Source of the DNA: Gammaproteobacteria bacterium RIFCSPHIGHO2_12_FULL_35_23
GTDB taxonomy: Bacteria > Pseudomonadota > Gammaproteobacteria > UBA12402
NCBI GenBank assembly: GCA_001801465.1
Contig: MGXT01000001.1
Location: forward strand, 45,946 to 109,945
Direction: 5' to 3'
DNA length: 64,000 nt
Shown: piece after piece, positions 27,841 to 35,338 of the stretch
Numbering within the stretch: the first letter of the stretch is position 1
Layout of the letters: the number at the start of each line of letters is the position of its first letter
Notes under the pieces: model-generated
The model's input: only the letters and a program-made list of their open reading frames with translations
What the model was told of the DNA's origin: nothing
Databases searched by the model: none
Program-made: the position numbers and the translations under genes

Positions 27841-28879
27841 TTGTATAAACTTCTTTTTGTGGATTTAATACAGAATGCAACCATTCCAAATTATTGTCAA
27901 TATATTGAAACTTGTACTTATCATTTATAGAAGGGAATAAAGAATTTTCTGCAAAATCAAAAGCTTTGTTGATTTCTTCTTGGATCTTTTGTTTATAAGA
28001 GTCTATTTCTTTTAATGATAAAAATGAAAGCTCTAGTAATTTTGATTGTAATAAACTAACCGGGTCTCTTGCTAACCAATAATCTATCTCTTCTTTAGGC
28101 CTAGCATTATAATTTAAATCATCTTCAGGTCCACAATGTACCTTATATCTATAAGTATGAAATTCTAAAAACCACGGGCCACCTTGATTGCGCAGATCTT
28201 TTATTACCTTAGAAACCGTATCAAACATTGAAACAATATCATTACCATCAAATTGTTCTGCTTTCGCCCCAATACCATGCGCTAGTTTAAAAATGGGTCT
28301 TTCTATAGGTTGCCGTAAATGTAAAGGGGTATTAACCGAATATAAATTATTTTCACAAATAAATAAAACGGGTAATTTTTTTAAGACCGCAAAATTTAAA
28401 GATTCATAAAAAACACCCTCTTCAATTGCAGCATCTCCTATAAATATACAGGTAATCGCATTTTGCTTCTTCAGAACTTGCGAAAAAGAAAGCCCCACCC
28501 CTAGCGGAACTGTATTGGCAACAATAGCTGTGCTAGCAACAAAACCTACTGTTAAATCACTTAAATGCATAGAACCGCCATATCCTCCGGCACATCCGGT
28601 CGCCTTACCATATATCTCCGCAATGAGGGCAGATAGATTTCCACCTTTTGCCAAATAATGTGCATGGGCTCGATGGGAACTAACAGCAAAATCCGTAGCA
28701 AAAAGATTTTCGCCAACAGCAACAGCAACAGCTTCTTGGCCAATTGATAAATGAGTAGGACAACGCATTTTTTTTTGTGAATATCGCTGCGCTATTTCTT
28801 CTTCCACCATACGGATTCGAAGCATCTTATAAAATAAGTTTTTATATTTTACTTTGCCTGTATTTTCCATCTGTACCAC
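27833..28879 (-). CDS. Thiamine-diphosphate enzyme E1 alpha subunit-like protein
   Basis: A 348-residue E1 alpha homologue (acetoin/pyruvate dehydrogenase type). The TPP motif runs from GDAAIEEGVFYESLN (148-162) to ENN (176-178). SSHRAHAHYLAKGG and GYGGSMHLSD are also conserved. The start is ambiguous: GTG at 28879 or ATG nine bases downstream. It follows an SDR gene and precedes its beta partner in the same minus-strand operon. TPP enzymes use pyruvate or a keto-acid as a two-carbon donor; in yersiniose synthesis a TPP enzyme (YerE) attaches acetaldehyde to a keto-sugar. A similar job here would suit the neighbours. Confidence 0.86.
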   Translation of the reverse strand: MVQMENTGKVKYKNLFYKMLRIRMVEEEIAQRYSQKKMRCPTHLSIGQEAVAVAVGENLFATDFAVSSHRAHAHYLAKGGNLSALIAEIYGKATGCAGGYGGSMHLSDLTVGFVASTAIVANTVPLGVGLSFSQVLKKQNAITCIFIGDAAIEEGVFYESLNFAVLKKLPVLFICENNLYSVNTPLHLRQPIERPIFKLAHGIGAKAEQFDGNDIVSMFDTVSKVIKDLRNQGGPWFLEFHTYRYKVHCGPEDDLNYNARPKEEIDYWLARDPVSLLQSKLLELSFLSLKEIDSYKQKIQEEINKAFDFAENSLFPSINDKYKFQYIDNNLEWLHSVLNPQKEVYTIE

Positions 28880-28912
28880 TTTTTGTTAAAATTTCTACCA
28901 TTAAAAATAAAT

Positions 28913-29665
28913 TTAATGAGCAGTATAAGCCAGTCCTTCTCCAGCATCTACTGGCAACATACAGCCACTAAATAATGGCCCTTTCTGTTCACATAGCATT
29001 TTTATAACTGGAATAAATTCCTGGGCAAAAACTAACCGTTTTGCGGGTAATCGTAATCCATAGCTTGCAAATTCTTCTGGTTTATTCTGTTGAAAACGAG
29101 ACATATTATTTCCTTGCGCAATAAAGCCACCTGGAGCAATCCCTGTGATGACAACCCCTGTTGCTGCAAGCTCCCTTCCTAAACTTCTTACATAAGCAGC
29201 TAAAGCTGCTTTTACAGTATTATACGCCACTGAACCGTGGGCACCAGCAGAAGCGGTAGAGCCTATATGAATTACAATACCTTTTTTTTGATCTATCATT
29301 TTCGATACCAAAGTTGAATTAATTTGAATAGCTGACATCAAATTAAGGTCCAATAATTTTTGAAATGCCATAGCCGATTCAATAGGGTTCCAAACACCAA
29401 ACCCACCTCCACAACAGTGTATAATAATATCCGGAATAAAATTTTTCTCTAATATATTTGTAAGAACGTCATCTAAATTTTTTTTAATTTCAAAATCCAC
29501 AGAATAATATAGTATTGAACTATTAATTTTATTTTTTAGCTCAATAAGCTTTTCAAATGATTTAGATAGTAAACACAGCCTGGCTCCACTATTGGCAAAC
29601 CATAGAGATAACTCTCTTCCTAATCCAGATCCCGCTCCTGTTATTAATACTTGCTTATTTATCAT
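28913..29665 (-). CDS. Short-chain dehydrogenase/reductase
   Basis: A 250-residue classical SDR. VLITGAGSGLGREL (about 6-19) is the TGxxxGxG cofactor motif, GSTASAGAHG gives the catalytic Ser, and YNTVK is YxxxK. IAPGGF follows, as in the PG motif. Its neighbours on either side are a TPP-enzyme pair and a sugar epimerase, so a keto-sugar or a ketone introduced by the TPP enzyme is the likely substrate. Gene order epimerase, SDR, E1 alpha, E1 beta, sulfotransferase suggests successive steps of one sugar modification. The substrate cannot be read from sequence. Confidence 0.83.
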   Translation of the reverse strand: MINKQVLITGAGSGLGRELSLWFANSGARLCLLSKSFEKLIELKNKINSSILYYSVDFEIKKNLDDVLTNILEKNFIPDIIIHCCGGGFGVWNPIESAMAFQKLLDLNLMSAIQINSTLVSKMIDQKKGIVIHIGSTASAGAHGSVAYNTVKAALAAYVRSLGRELAATGVVITGIAPGGFIAQGNNMSRFQQNKPEEFASYGLRLPAKRLVFAQEFIPVIKMLCEQKGPLFSGCMLPVDAGEGLAYTAH

Positions 29666-29685
29666 TGATAATTTAATTTAAATAA

Positions 29686-30672
29686 TTATGCATGCAAAAC
29701 AAATTCTTGAGCTTCATTATGTAAGAAATCAAGGTGTTTCTTACCCCAGTGTATCATATCGCGAATACCTTCTTGTAAAGAAATTTCCTGCTGCCAGCCC
29801 AGGTGTTTTATTTTATCTGATTTTAGCCAATATTGAGCATCCTCTCCCACTCTACCAGGAACTATTTCGCACACTTGGTTAAAATCCACTCTCATTTCTC
29901 GAGTAATCATCATTATTAGATCTTTAATCGATATAGGTTCATCTGGGCCTACATTATAAATTTCACCAACCGGCGCTTTATCTGCAACAAGCTTAATGGC
30001 TTTAGCTAAATCATAAGCATGAAAATAGGATTTTTTTACCTTACCACCACCGTGAAGAGGAAGTTTTTGATCTGTTAAAATACAATAAATTACCCGCGGA
30101 ATTACTCGCCAAATTTGCTGCCCAGGACCATATGCATTAGAAGGCCTAATGATATTAATTGGTAATTTATTAGCCAAATGCAATGTTTGCAGATGTTGAT
30201 CTGCCGCTAATTTTGAAACAGCGTAGGGACTGGTAGGATAAAGTGGCGCATCTTCATTCGCTGGCTGAGCAACTGAACCATAAAGCTCGGAAGTACCAAT
30301 TTGGATAAATTTTTTCAAAAATTTTCTGCTATAAAGTTCTTCACATAGGCGGACAACCGATAATAAATTTGTTTCGTAATATCTATATGCTTTTTCCCAT
30401 GAAGTAGCATAAGCTAATGCAGCATAATTAATGATATATTCTGGCTGCGTTTTATCTATTAATTCCATTAAACGATCTAATTCGAAATTCAGATGAATTT
30501 GATGATAAGAATAACGAGGGTCTTTAGCACCCACATTTAAGGTATAAGCAGGACTTCTTTCTATATTTCTACCTACGCTAATTACCTTTTTAGTTTCTGG
30601 TAGTTGCAATAAATAACTAGCTGTATGCACTGCAAAAACCCCAGCACCACCTATTAACAGATAACTAGACAT
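29686..30672 (-). CDS. NAD-dependent sugar epimerase/reductase (GDP-mannose dehydratase/RMD-like)
   Basis: A 328-residue extended SDR. LIGGAGVFAVHTASYL holds the Rossmann glycines, IQIGTSELYGS is the catalytic strand, and YAVSK is YxxxK. RPSNAYGPGQQ and SYFHAYDL lie in the substrate domain. The general look is that of GDP-6-deoxy-lyxo-hexulose reductases and UDP-glucose epimerases; the exact reaction is unresolved. It is the first gene of the minus-strand operon ending with the sulfotransferase and is separated from the divergent Wzz-like gene by about 200 bases that include an inverted repeat. Confidence 0.82.
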   Translation of the reverse strand: MSSYLLIGGAGVFAVHTASYLLQLPETKKVISVGRNIERSPAYTLNVGAKDPRYSYHQIHLNFELDRLMELIDKTQPEYIINYAALAYATSWEKAYRYYETNLLSVVRLCEELYSRKFLKKFIQIGTSELYGSVAQPANEDAPLYPTSPYAVSKLAADQHLQTLHLANKLPINIIRPSNAYGPGQQIWRVIPRVIYCILTDQKLPLHGGGKVKKSYFHAYDLAKAIKLVADKAPVGEIYNVGPDEPISIKDLIMMITREMRVDFNQVCEIVPGRVGEDAQYWLKSDKIKHLGWQQEISLQEGIRDMIHWGKKHLDFLHNEAQEFVLHA

Positions 30673-30718
30673 GTACTTCCCTTATCTCTTTCATGTAAAA
30701 ACCAAAAATCTTACCATT

Positions 30719-30783
30719 TGAACAGAATTTTAGTCAATATCTTAATTGTTTTCTGTAGTCGTTCATTCAAAATGAACAGAATT
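30719..30783. repeat. Repeated 11-mer and 7-bp inverted repeat in a divergent promoter region
   Basis: TGAACAGAATT occurs at 30719-30729 and again at 30773-30783. The second copy overlaps a perfect inverted repeat, GTTCATT (30761-30767) with AATGAAC (30771-30777) around three bases. Such an arrangement between divergent genes could be a regulator-binding site, but the A+T-rich context allows chance. Confidence 0.35.
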
Positions 30784-30868
30784 ATTGGATAAAAATATTT
30801 AAAATTACTATTGCAAAATCAACTGGGGGACTTACTCTTAAAGCAATTTAATTAATAGGGTTAAAAAC

Positions 30869-31840
30869 ATGCAATTAAACAAGAATGAGGTTAATTTTAA
30901 AACAACCTGGGACAATCTTATTAAATATAAATGGCTCTTTATTACCATTTTTTTAATTTCGTTTTTTTCTTACACATTTTATTTCTTTTATATTGCCCTC
31001 GTTTATAGCTTTGGTACTGTATTAACCCTACCCACGCTTAATAATAATGCTGCGCTTACTAATGCTATAGCAGATGGCATCCAAATGAACAATGTTTTTC
31101 CAGATTCTTTGAATTATCGTGGGGCAGATCAAGCTATCATAGTTTCTTATCAGCCCCCTACTATTACTATTAATTCTTTTGGGAACAGGGTAAATTTTTA
31201 TCAATTTAAACATTTTATTAACTCTGGTTTAATTAATTTAAATAATCAACTTCAGCAACTATTATCCAACTATACTTTACCCATACCCACTTATAACTTC
31301 AATTTACCTTTACAACCACAAGATGCACATTTATTACTGCTCACACAAAAGATTAGTGCTGAATTAACACAAAAAACATTATTAGAACAGGCTCTTGCTC
31401 TTACCATGCCACCGCAACCAATTGCTAACAATGCTATAAATTCGATAGCAAGCATCAATACTGCTCTTAATCAGAATCAAATTTATATCAATGCCCTGAA
31501 CACAGCCTCGACTAATGCTGCCTTGCTTGAATCTAAAATTACTGTAACCCAAACACTCATTGATTCGCTCAACTCACAAATTGTTGCATTAACCCAAAAT
31601 ATGATTAAGCCTTTAAAATCATCTTTAATAATTACTGCTACGACGCCGCCTCATATTCAATCTATCCCTAATCAAGAACATACCGAACTTATATTGCCTC
31701 CTACACAAGCAAAAATTTTAGTCATTGGAAGATTACTATTAACTTTTTTACTTAGCTTTTGTTTTGGTCTTGTTGGTATCTTTTGTTATGATGCTTTACT
31801 AAAAATATATAAAAAGCGATCCATCATTAGTGGAAATTGA
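30869..31840 (+). CDS. Wzz-like polysaccharide co-polymerase, copy 2
   Basis: A 323-residue protein with two membrane segments, at about 23-44 and 286-305 (LLTFLLSFCFGLVGIFCY), enclosing a periplasmic domain. This is the normal PCP-1/Wzz length. Compared with the 204- and 198-residue paralogues it has an extra central part (about 150-270) rich in Leu, Gln, Asn and Thr that probably forms helical hairpins. Shared blocks include LPTLNNNAALTNAI and LINLNNQLQQLLSNY. Wzz proteins set O-antigen or capsule chain length. It stands alone on the plus strand between two minus-strand units. Confidence 0.72.
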   Translation: MQLNKNEVNFKTTWDNLIKYKWLFITIFLISFFSYTFYFFYIALVYSFGTVLTLPTLNNNAALTNAIADGIQMNNVFPDSLNYRGADQAIIVSYQPPTITINSFGNRVNFYQFKHFINSGLINLNNQLQQLLSNYTLPIPTYNFNLPLQPQDAHLLLLTQKISAELTQKTLLEQALALTMPPQPIANNAINSIASINTALNQNQIYINALNTASTNAALLESKITVTQTLIDSLNSQIVALTQNMIKPLKSSLIITATTPPHIQSIPNQEHTELILPPTQAKILVIGRLLLTFLLSFCFGLVGIFCYDALLKIYKKRSIISGN

Positions 31841-31845
31841 TTATT

Positions 31846-32892
31846 TTAGCTAGTTAAATTATGGTTTATTAACCAATGGTAGATTAAAAATAATAATAGA
31901 AATCCTATAATTGATATATAACCAGGTACCATAAAATGATTAAGAATAAGACCTATTATTCCTAAGAGCAAACTTAAAAAACTAATAATTAATGTGGTAA
32001 CAAAAGAGCTGTAACCCCAGTTTTGCAATAGATGATGGAAATGCTGGCGATCTGCTTTAAAAGGAGATTGTTTTTTCATTAACCTGCGTATTACCACACT
32101 ACTTAAATCAAGAATAGGTATTGCCATAATCCATACAAACGTAACTGGATTAGCAGCTACTATCGGTCCTTGCGATAAACTTACACAAAACCACGTTAAA
32201 GCAAACCCTAACCACATGCTTCCTGCATCACCCATAAAAACTTGTGCTGATTTATTTAACCTTGGGAAATTAAAAATCAAGAAGGCTAAAACAACAACCG
32301 CTAATAATAATAAAACCTTCGCGTCATTGCTTCGCTGTACGTGTAAAGCCAGATAACATAACAGGCTAAGTTGTATAAAGCTTGTTCCGCCTGCCAAGCC
32401 ATCTATTCCATCTAACATATTAACAGCATTAATCATACCTACTACCGCAATAATAGTTAGGATTATTCCCCATTCGCCTAAATATAAATTACCTAAGGTA
32501 AAGAAATTACCAAAATGTCTTAATACAAGCCCGCCCCAAGTAGTCATTAATAGCGCTGCTACAAGCTGAAAGATTATTCGCAACTGGGGCGTTAACTCAT
32601 GCATATCATCAATCATACCAACCAATGATAAAAGAGCACCACTTGCCAATAAGCTACGATAAGGTAATAGAGAAATATTTAAAGTTAAAATTGAAAAACA
32701 AAATCCAAAAAACATACAAACACCGCCAATTAAGGGAACAGGTTTACTATGCTGCTTTCTGCCACCAGGAGAATCTACTAAACCAATTTTGTAGGCAGGC
32801 CGAATGCAAAGCTTTATACAAAGGAAAGTTATTATAAATGCCGTTGTGCAATTTATTATCAACTCGCTGTTTAACATATTCGTTATTTCCAT
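31846..32892 (-). CDS. WecA-like undecaprenyl-phosphate sugar-1-phosphate transferase
   Basis: A 348-residue polytopic membrane protein of glycosyltransferase family 4. The conserved cytoplasmic loops are GLVDSPGGRKQHSKPVPLIGG (20-residue core), GMIDDMHEL (DD motif), NMLDGIDGLAGG, FMGDAGSMWLGF and FHHLLQ (HIHH equivalent). About ten hydrophobic helices are visible. It starts glycan assembly by moving a HexNAc-1-phosphate from UDP-sugar to undecaprenyl phosphate in the inner membrane. It is flanked by two Wzz-like genes on the other strand, so initiation and chain-length control are clustered at the end of the locus. Confidence 0.88.
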   Translation of the reverse strand: MEITNMLNSELIINCTTAFIITFLCIKLCIRPAYKIGLVDSPGGRKQHSKPVPLIGGVCMFFGFCFSILTLNISLLPYRSLLASGALLSLVGMIDDMHELTPQLRIIFQLVAALLMTTWGGLVLRHFGNFFTLGNLYLGEWGIILTIIAVVGMINAVNMLDGIDGLAGGTSFIQLSLLCYLALHVQRSNDAKVLLLLAVVVLAFLIFNFPRLNKSAQVFMGDAGSMWLGFALTWFCVSLSQGPIVAANPVTFVWIMAIPILDLSSVVIRRLMKKQSPFKADRQHFHHLLQNWGYSSFVTTLIISFLSLLLGIIGLILNHFMVPGYISIIGFLLLFLIYHWLINHNLTS

Positions 32893-33071
32893 TAATATTT
32901 ACTATAAATTAATAACCTATTTTAATACATTTTGTTAAAACAGATCAAAACATACCTTTGCTTTTAATTATTTCATCGTTACAATTGTAAGAAATTATAT
33001 TTAAATATTGAATTATAAAGCTTTAATACCTGAACCAATAATATTAGTTTATTTTTATTACAGTAGTTATT

Positions 33072-33668
33072 ATGACTAGTAAAAACAATGATGAAATTAA
33101 TTTAAAAGAGCTGTTTTATACCGTTGCTGAATATAAATGGATTTTTCTTATTATTTTTTTTGCTTTTTTAATAATAGGTGGTGCTATTTCTTCCTCTTTT
33201 CTATTGCAGTATCAATTTAATGCTGCTCTTAACTTACCTAAAACTAATAATCAAGCGCTAAACTATGTTATTGATTCTAACATCAGAATTAATCAAGCTA
33301 TGCCCAATCTCTATAAATTTAAAAATATTACTTTTTCTTATTATGCACCTAATTTTAATATTGCTGTACAAGCTCACAAAAAAGATTTTGATACCTTTAA
33401 AAAAATGGTGTACACCGGTCAAATTAATTTAAACAATCAAATGAAACAAATTATTGCAAATTATCTTTCTCAAGCCCCGGAAAAAAATATAAATAATAGT
33501 CAACCCTATCCATCAATTAGATTAGTTTCAGAACCAACTTTATCATTATTGCCTAATCAAATTTCTATCTTCAGTTGGCTTAAGCTTTTTATGGTACTAG
33601 GTATCTGTTTTGGACTTATCGGCGTTTATCTATATAAAGAACTTTCTAAGCTCTATACCACCTTATAA
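33072..33668 (+). CDS. Small Wzz-like polysaccharide co-polymerase, copy 3
   Basis: A 198-residue protein built like copy 1: INLKELFYTVAEYKW at the start, a membrane segment at about 26-45, a short periplasmic domain (LPKTNNQALNYVID, INLNNQMKQIIANYL) and a second membrane segment at about 168-188 (LGICFGLIGVYLY). Its length is far below that of usual Wzz proteins. It ends exactly where the convergent mtnA-like gene ends (33668/33669), marking the edge of the polysaccharide locus. The Wzz assignment rests on topology, shared blocks among the three copies and the adjacent WecA-like gene. Confidence 0.68.
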   Translation: MTSKNNDEINLKELFYTVAEYKWIFLIIFFAFLIIGGAISSSFLLQYQFNAALNLPKTNNQALNYVIDSNIRINQAMPNLYKFKNITFSYYAPNFNIAVQAHKKDFDTFKKMVYTGQINLNNQMKQIIANYLSQAPEKNINNSQPYPSIRLVSEPTLSLLPNQISIFSWLKLFMVLGICFGLIGVYLYKELSKLYTTL

Positions 33669-34691
33669 TTAAAAACTAAATGTTTGTTGAAATTGCAAAG
33701 GGGAATAGCATCCACTATCTAAAATTATTGCTGTTATTAAGTCTACTGGGGTTACGTCAAAGGCAGGATTATAAACCTGACTTTCTTGAGGACTCCAGGT
33801 TACTTTACCAAAAGCGCCCATTACCCCTTTAATTTCATCTGGATGCCGCTCTTCAATACAAATATCTTTCCCCGTTTTGCACTGTAAATCTACTGTAGTA
33901 TAGGGCGCAGCCACATAAAAAGGAATCTTATGATAATAAGCTAAGACTGCTAAATTATAAGTTCCAATTTTATTGGCAAAATCTCCATTAGCAGCAATCC
34001 GATCAGCGCCAACAAAAATTTTATTGATTTTACCCTCTCTCATTAAGCTGGCCGCCATATTATCGCAAATAATTTGATGTGATATACCATTTTTAACACA
34101 CTCCCAAGCAGTGAGCCTCCCACCTTGAAGCAAAGGGCGGGTTTCATCTACAAAAACATGTGGATTTTTTCCTTGCTTATGAGAATGAATAATAATTCCT
34201 AATGCTGTTCCGATCCCTGTTGTTACTAACCCTCCTGTATTACAATGTGTTAAAACACTGTCATTCTTTGCAATTAATTTCTCACCATGATTAATAATGT
34301 CGTGACAGAGCTTAGCATCTTCTTCAAAGACTATTTCTGCTTCTTTGATAAGGACCTGTCTATCAGCATTAGATTTTTGATAACAAGCCAAAAGCCTGTC
34401 AATACAAAAAGATAAGTTAACTGCGGTAGGCCTTGCTTGCTTTAATTGGTTAGCTGCATTGATTATTTGCTTTGCAGTAGTCTCTTCTTGCTCCGCATAT
34501 TGTGCTAATGCCAAAGCTGCTGCAACGCCTATTAATGGAGCACCTCTTACTTTCAAGGTTTTAATGATTTGTATCATTTCATCAATCGTATTACTAATTA
34601 TCCATTCTTCTTGTTGTGGTAGTACCTGCTGATTTAATACTAAAAGTCTTTTATTCTCATATTTTAATCCCATTGAAGCTAAGTTTTTCAT
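33669..34691 (-). CDS. mtnA: S-methyl-5-thioribose-1-phosphate isomerase MtnA
   Basis: A 340-residue aldose-ketose isomerase of the MtnA/eIF2B-like family, converting methylthioribose 1-phosphate to methylthioribulose 1-phosphate. Seen are KVRGAPLIGVAAALALA, THCNTGGL with the catalytic cysteine, DETRPLLQGGRLTAWE, and GADRIAANGDFANKIGTY with the catalytic aspartate. Length is normal. Its start overlaps the aldolase gene stop by 4 bases, and the whole set mtnK-aldolase-mtnA is co-directional. No mtnC, mtnD or mtnE follows, which bears on the fate of the product. Confidence 0.92.
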   Translation of the reverse strand: MKNLASMGLKYENKRLLVLNQQVLPQQEEWIISNTIDEMIQIIKTLKVRGAPLIGVAAALALAQYAEQEETTAKQIINAANQLKQARPTAVNLSFCIDRLLACYQKSNADRQVLIKEAEIVFEEDAKLCHDIINHGEKLIAKNDSVLTHCNTGGLVTTGIGTALGIIIHSHKQGKNPHVFVDETRPLLQGGRLTAWECVKNGISHQIICDNMAASLMREGKINKIFVGADRIAANGDFANKIGTYNLAVLAYYHKIPFYVAAPYTTVDLQCKTGKDICIEERHPDEIKGVMGAFGKVTWSPQESQVYNPAFDVTPVDLITAIILDSGCYSPLQFQQTFSF

Positions 34692-35338
34692 ATAACTTTA
34701 TCTCCAATTCTTTCTCTTATTTTATAGAGCTCTTGTATTTGTTCAGCGGATAGTTTAGTTAAACCACCCAATAAATGGGCGCGCATTAATATTTCTGCTG
34801 AATGCTCTAGTCTTTCCATAGCATGAGAAGCTTCAGTAACCGTTTCTCCCCAACATAATGCCCCATGTCTGGCTAATATTATAATTCTATGGGTTAATAA
34901 CGGCTCTATGGCACTAGCCATAGCAGAAGTTCCTGGTAAAGCATACGGTGCAATAGGAATATGCCCAGCTGCAATAATTAATTCTGATATACACTCATTA
35001 GGTAATTCTTTTAAATCTGGAAAAGCAATTGTCCAAGCAATAGCAGTAGGGGGATGAGCATGCACTACACAACGTGCTTTTGGACATTTTTTATATATCT
35101 CTAAGTGCATTATACGTTCAGAAGAAGGATTACCTGACAAAACATTATTATTGATATCAATAATGGCAAAATCTTTTTCTGTTAACAAATTTTTTGGTTT
35201 ATTAGTAGGGGTGATCAAAATAGTGTCATTATTAATTTTGTAACTAATATTACCATCACAAGCTGCTAATAAATTTTTGGCATAGAGTTGCTTAGCTGAC
35301 TGTATGATGTTCTGCTTTATAGTTTCGCTGTTGTTCAT
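34688..35338 (-). CDS. Class II aldolase/adducin-family protein (MtnB- or FucA-like)
   Basis: A 216-residue zinc-dependent class II aldolase. GNISY is the phosphate-binding loop, PSSE carries the catalytic Glu, and VVHAHPP plus ARHGAL give the three zinc-binding histidines. I chose ATG 35338 (AAGAG upstream) rather than 35377; either way it overlaps the 3' end of the kinase gene. Overall it resembles fuculose-1-phosphate aldolase at least as much as MtnB dehydratase. Placed between methylthioribose kinase and isomerase with no later salvage gene, it may be the aldolase of the DHAP shunt, which cleaves methylthioribulose 1-phosphate to DHAP and an aldehyde. MtnB function is the alternative. 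Confidence 0.8.
   Translation of the reverse strand: MNNSETIKQNIIQSAKQLYAKNLLAACDGNISYKINNDTILITPTNKPKNLLTEKDFAIIDINNNVLSGNPSSERIMHLEIYKKCPKARCVVHAHPPTAIAWTIAFPDLKELPNECISELIIAAGHIPIAPYALPGTSAMASAIEPLLTHRIIILARHGALCWGETVTEASHAMERLEHSAEILMRAHLLGGLTKLSAEQIQELYKIRERIGDKVI

Noticed and set aside
26785..28879. Housekeeping pyruvate or acetoin dehydrogenase E1
   Set aside because: No E2 or E3 gene follows and the neighbours are sugar-modifying genes, so a standard 2-oxoacid dehydrogenase is unlikely.
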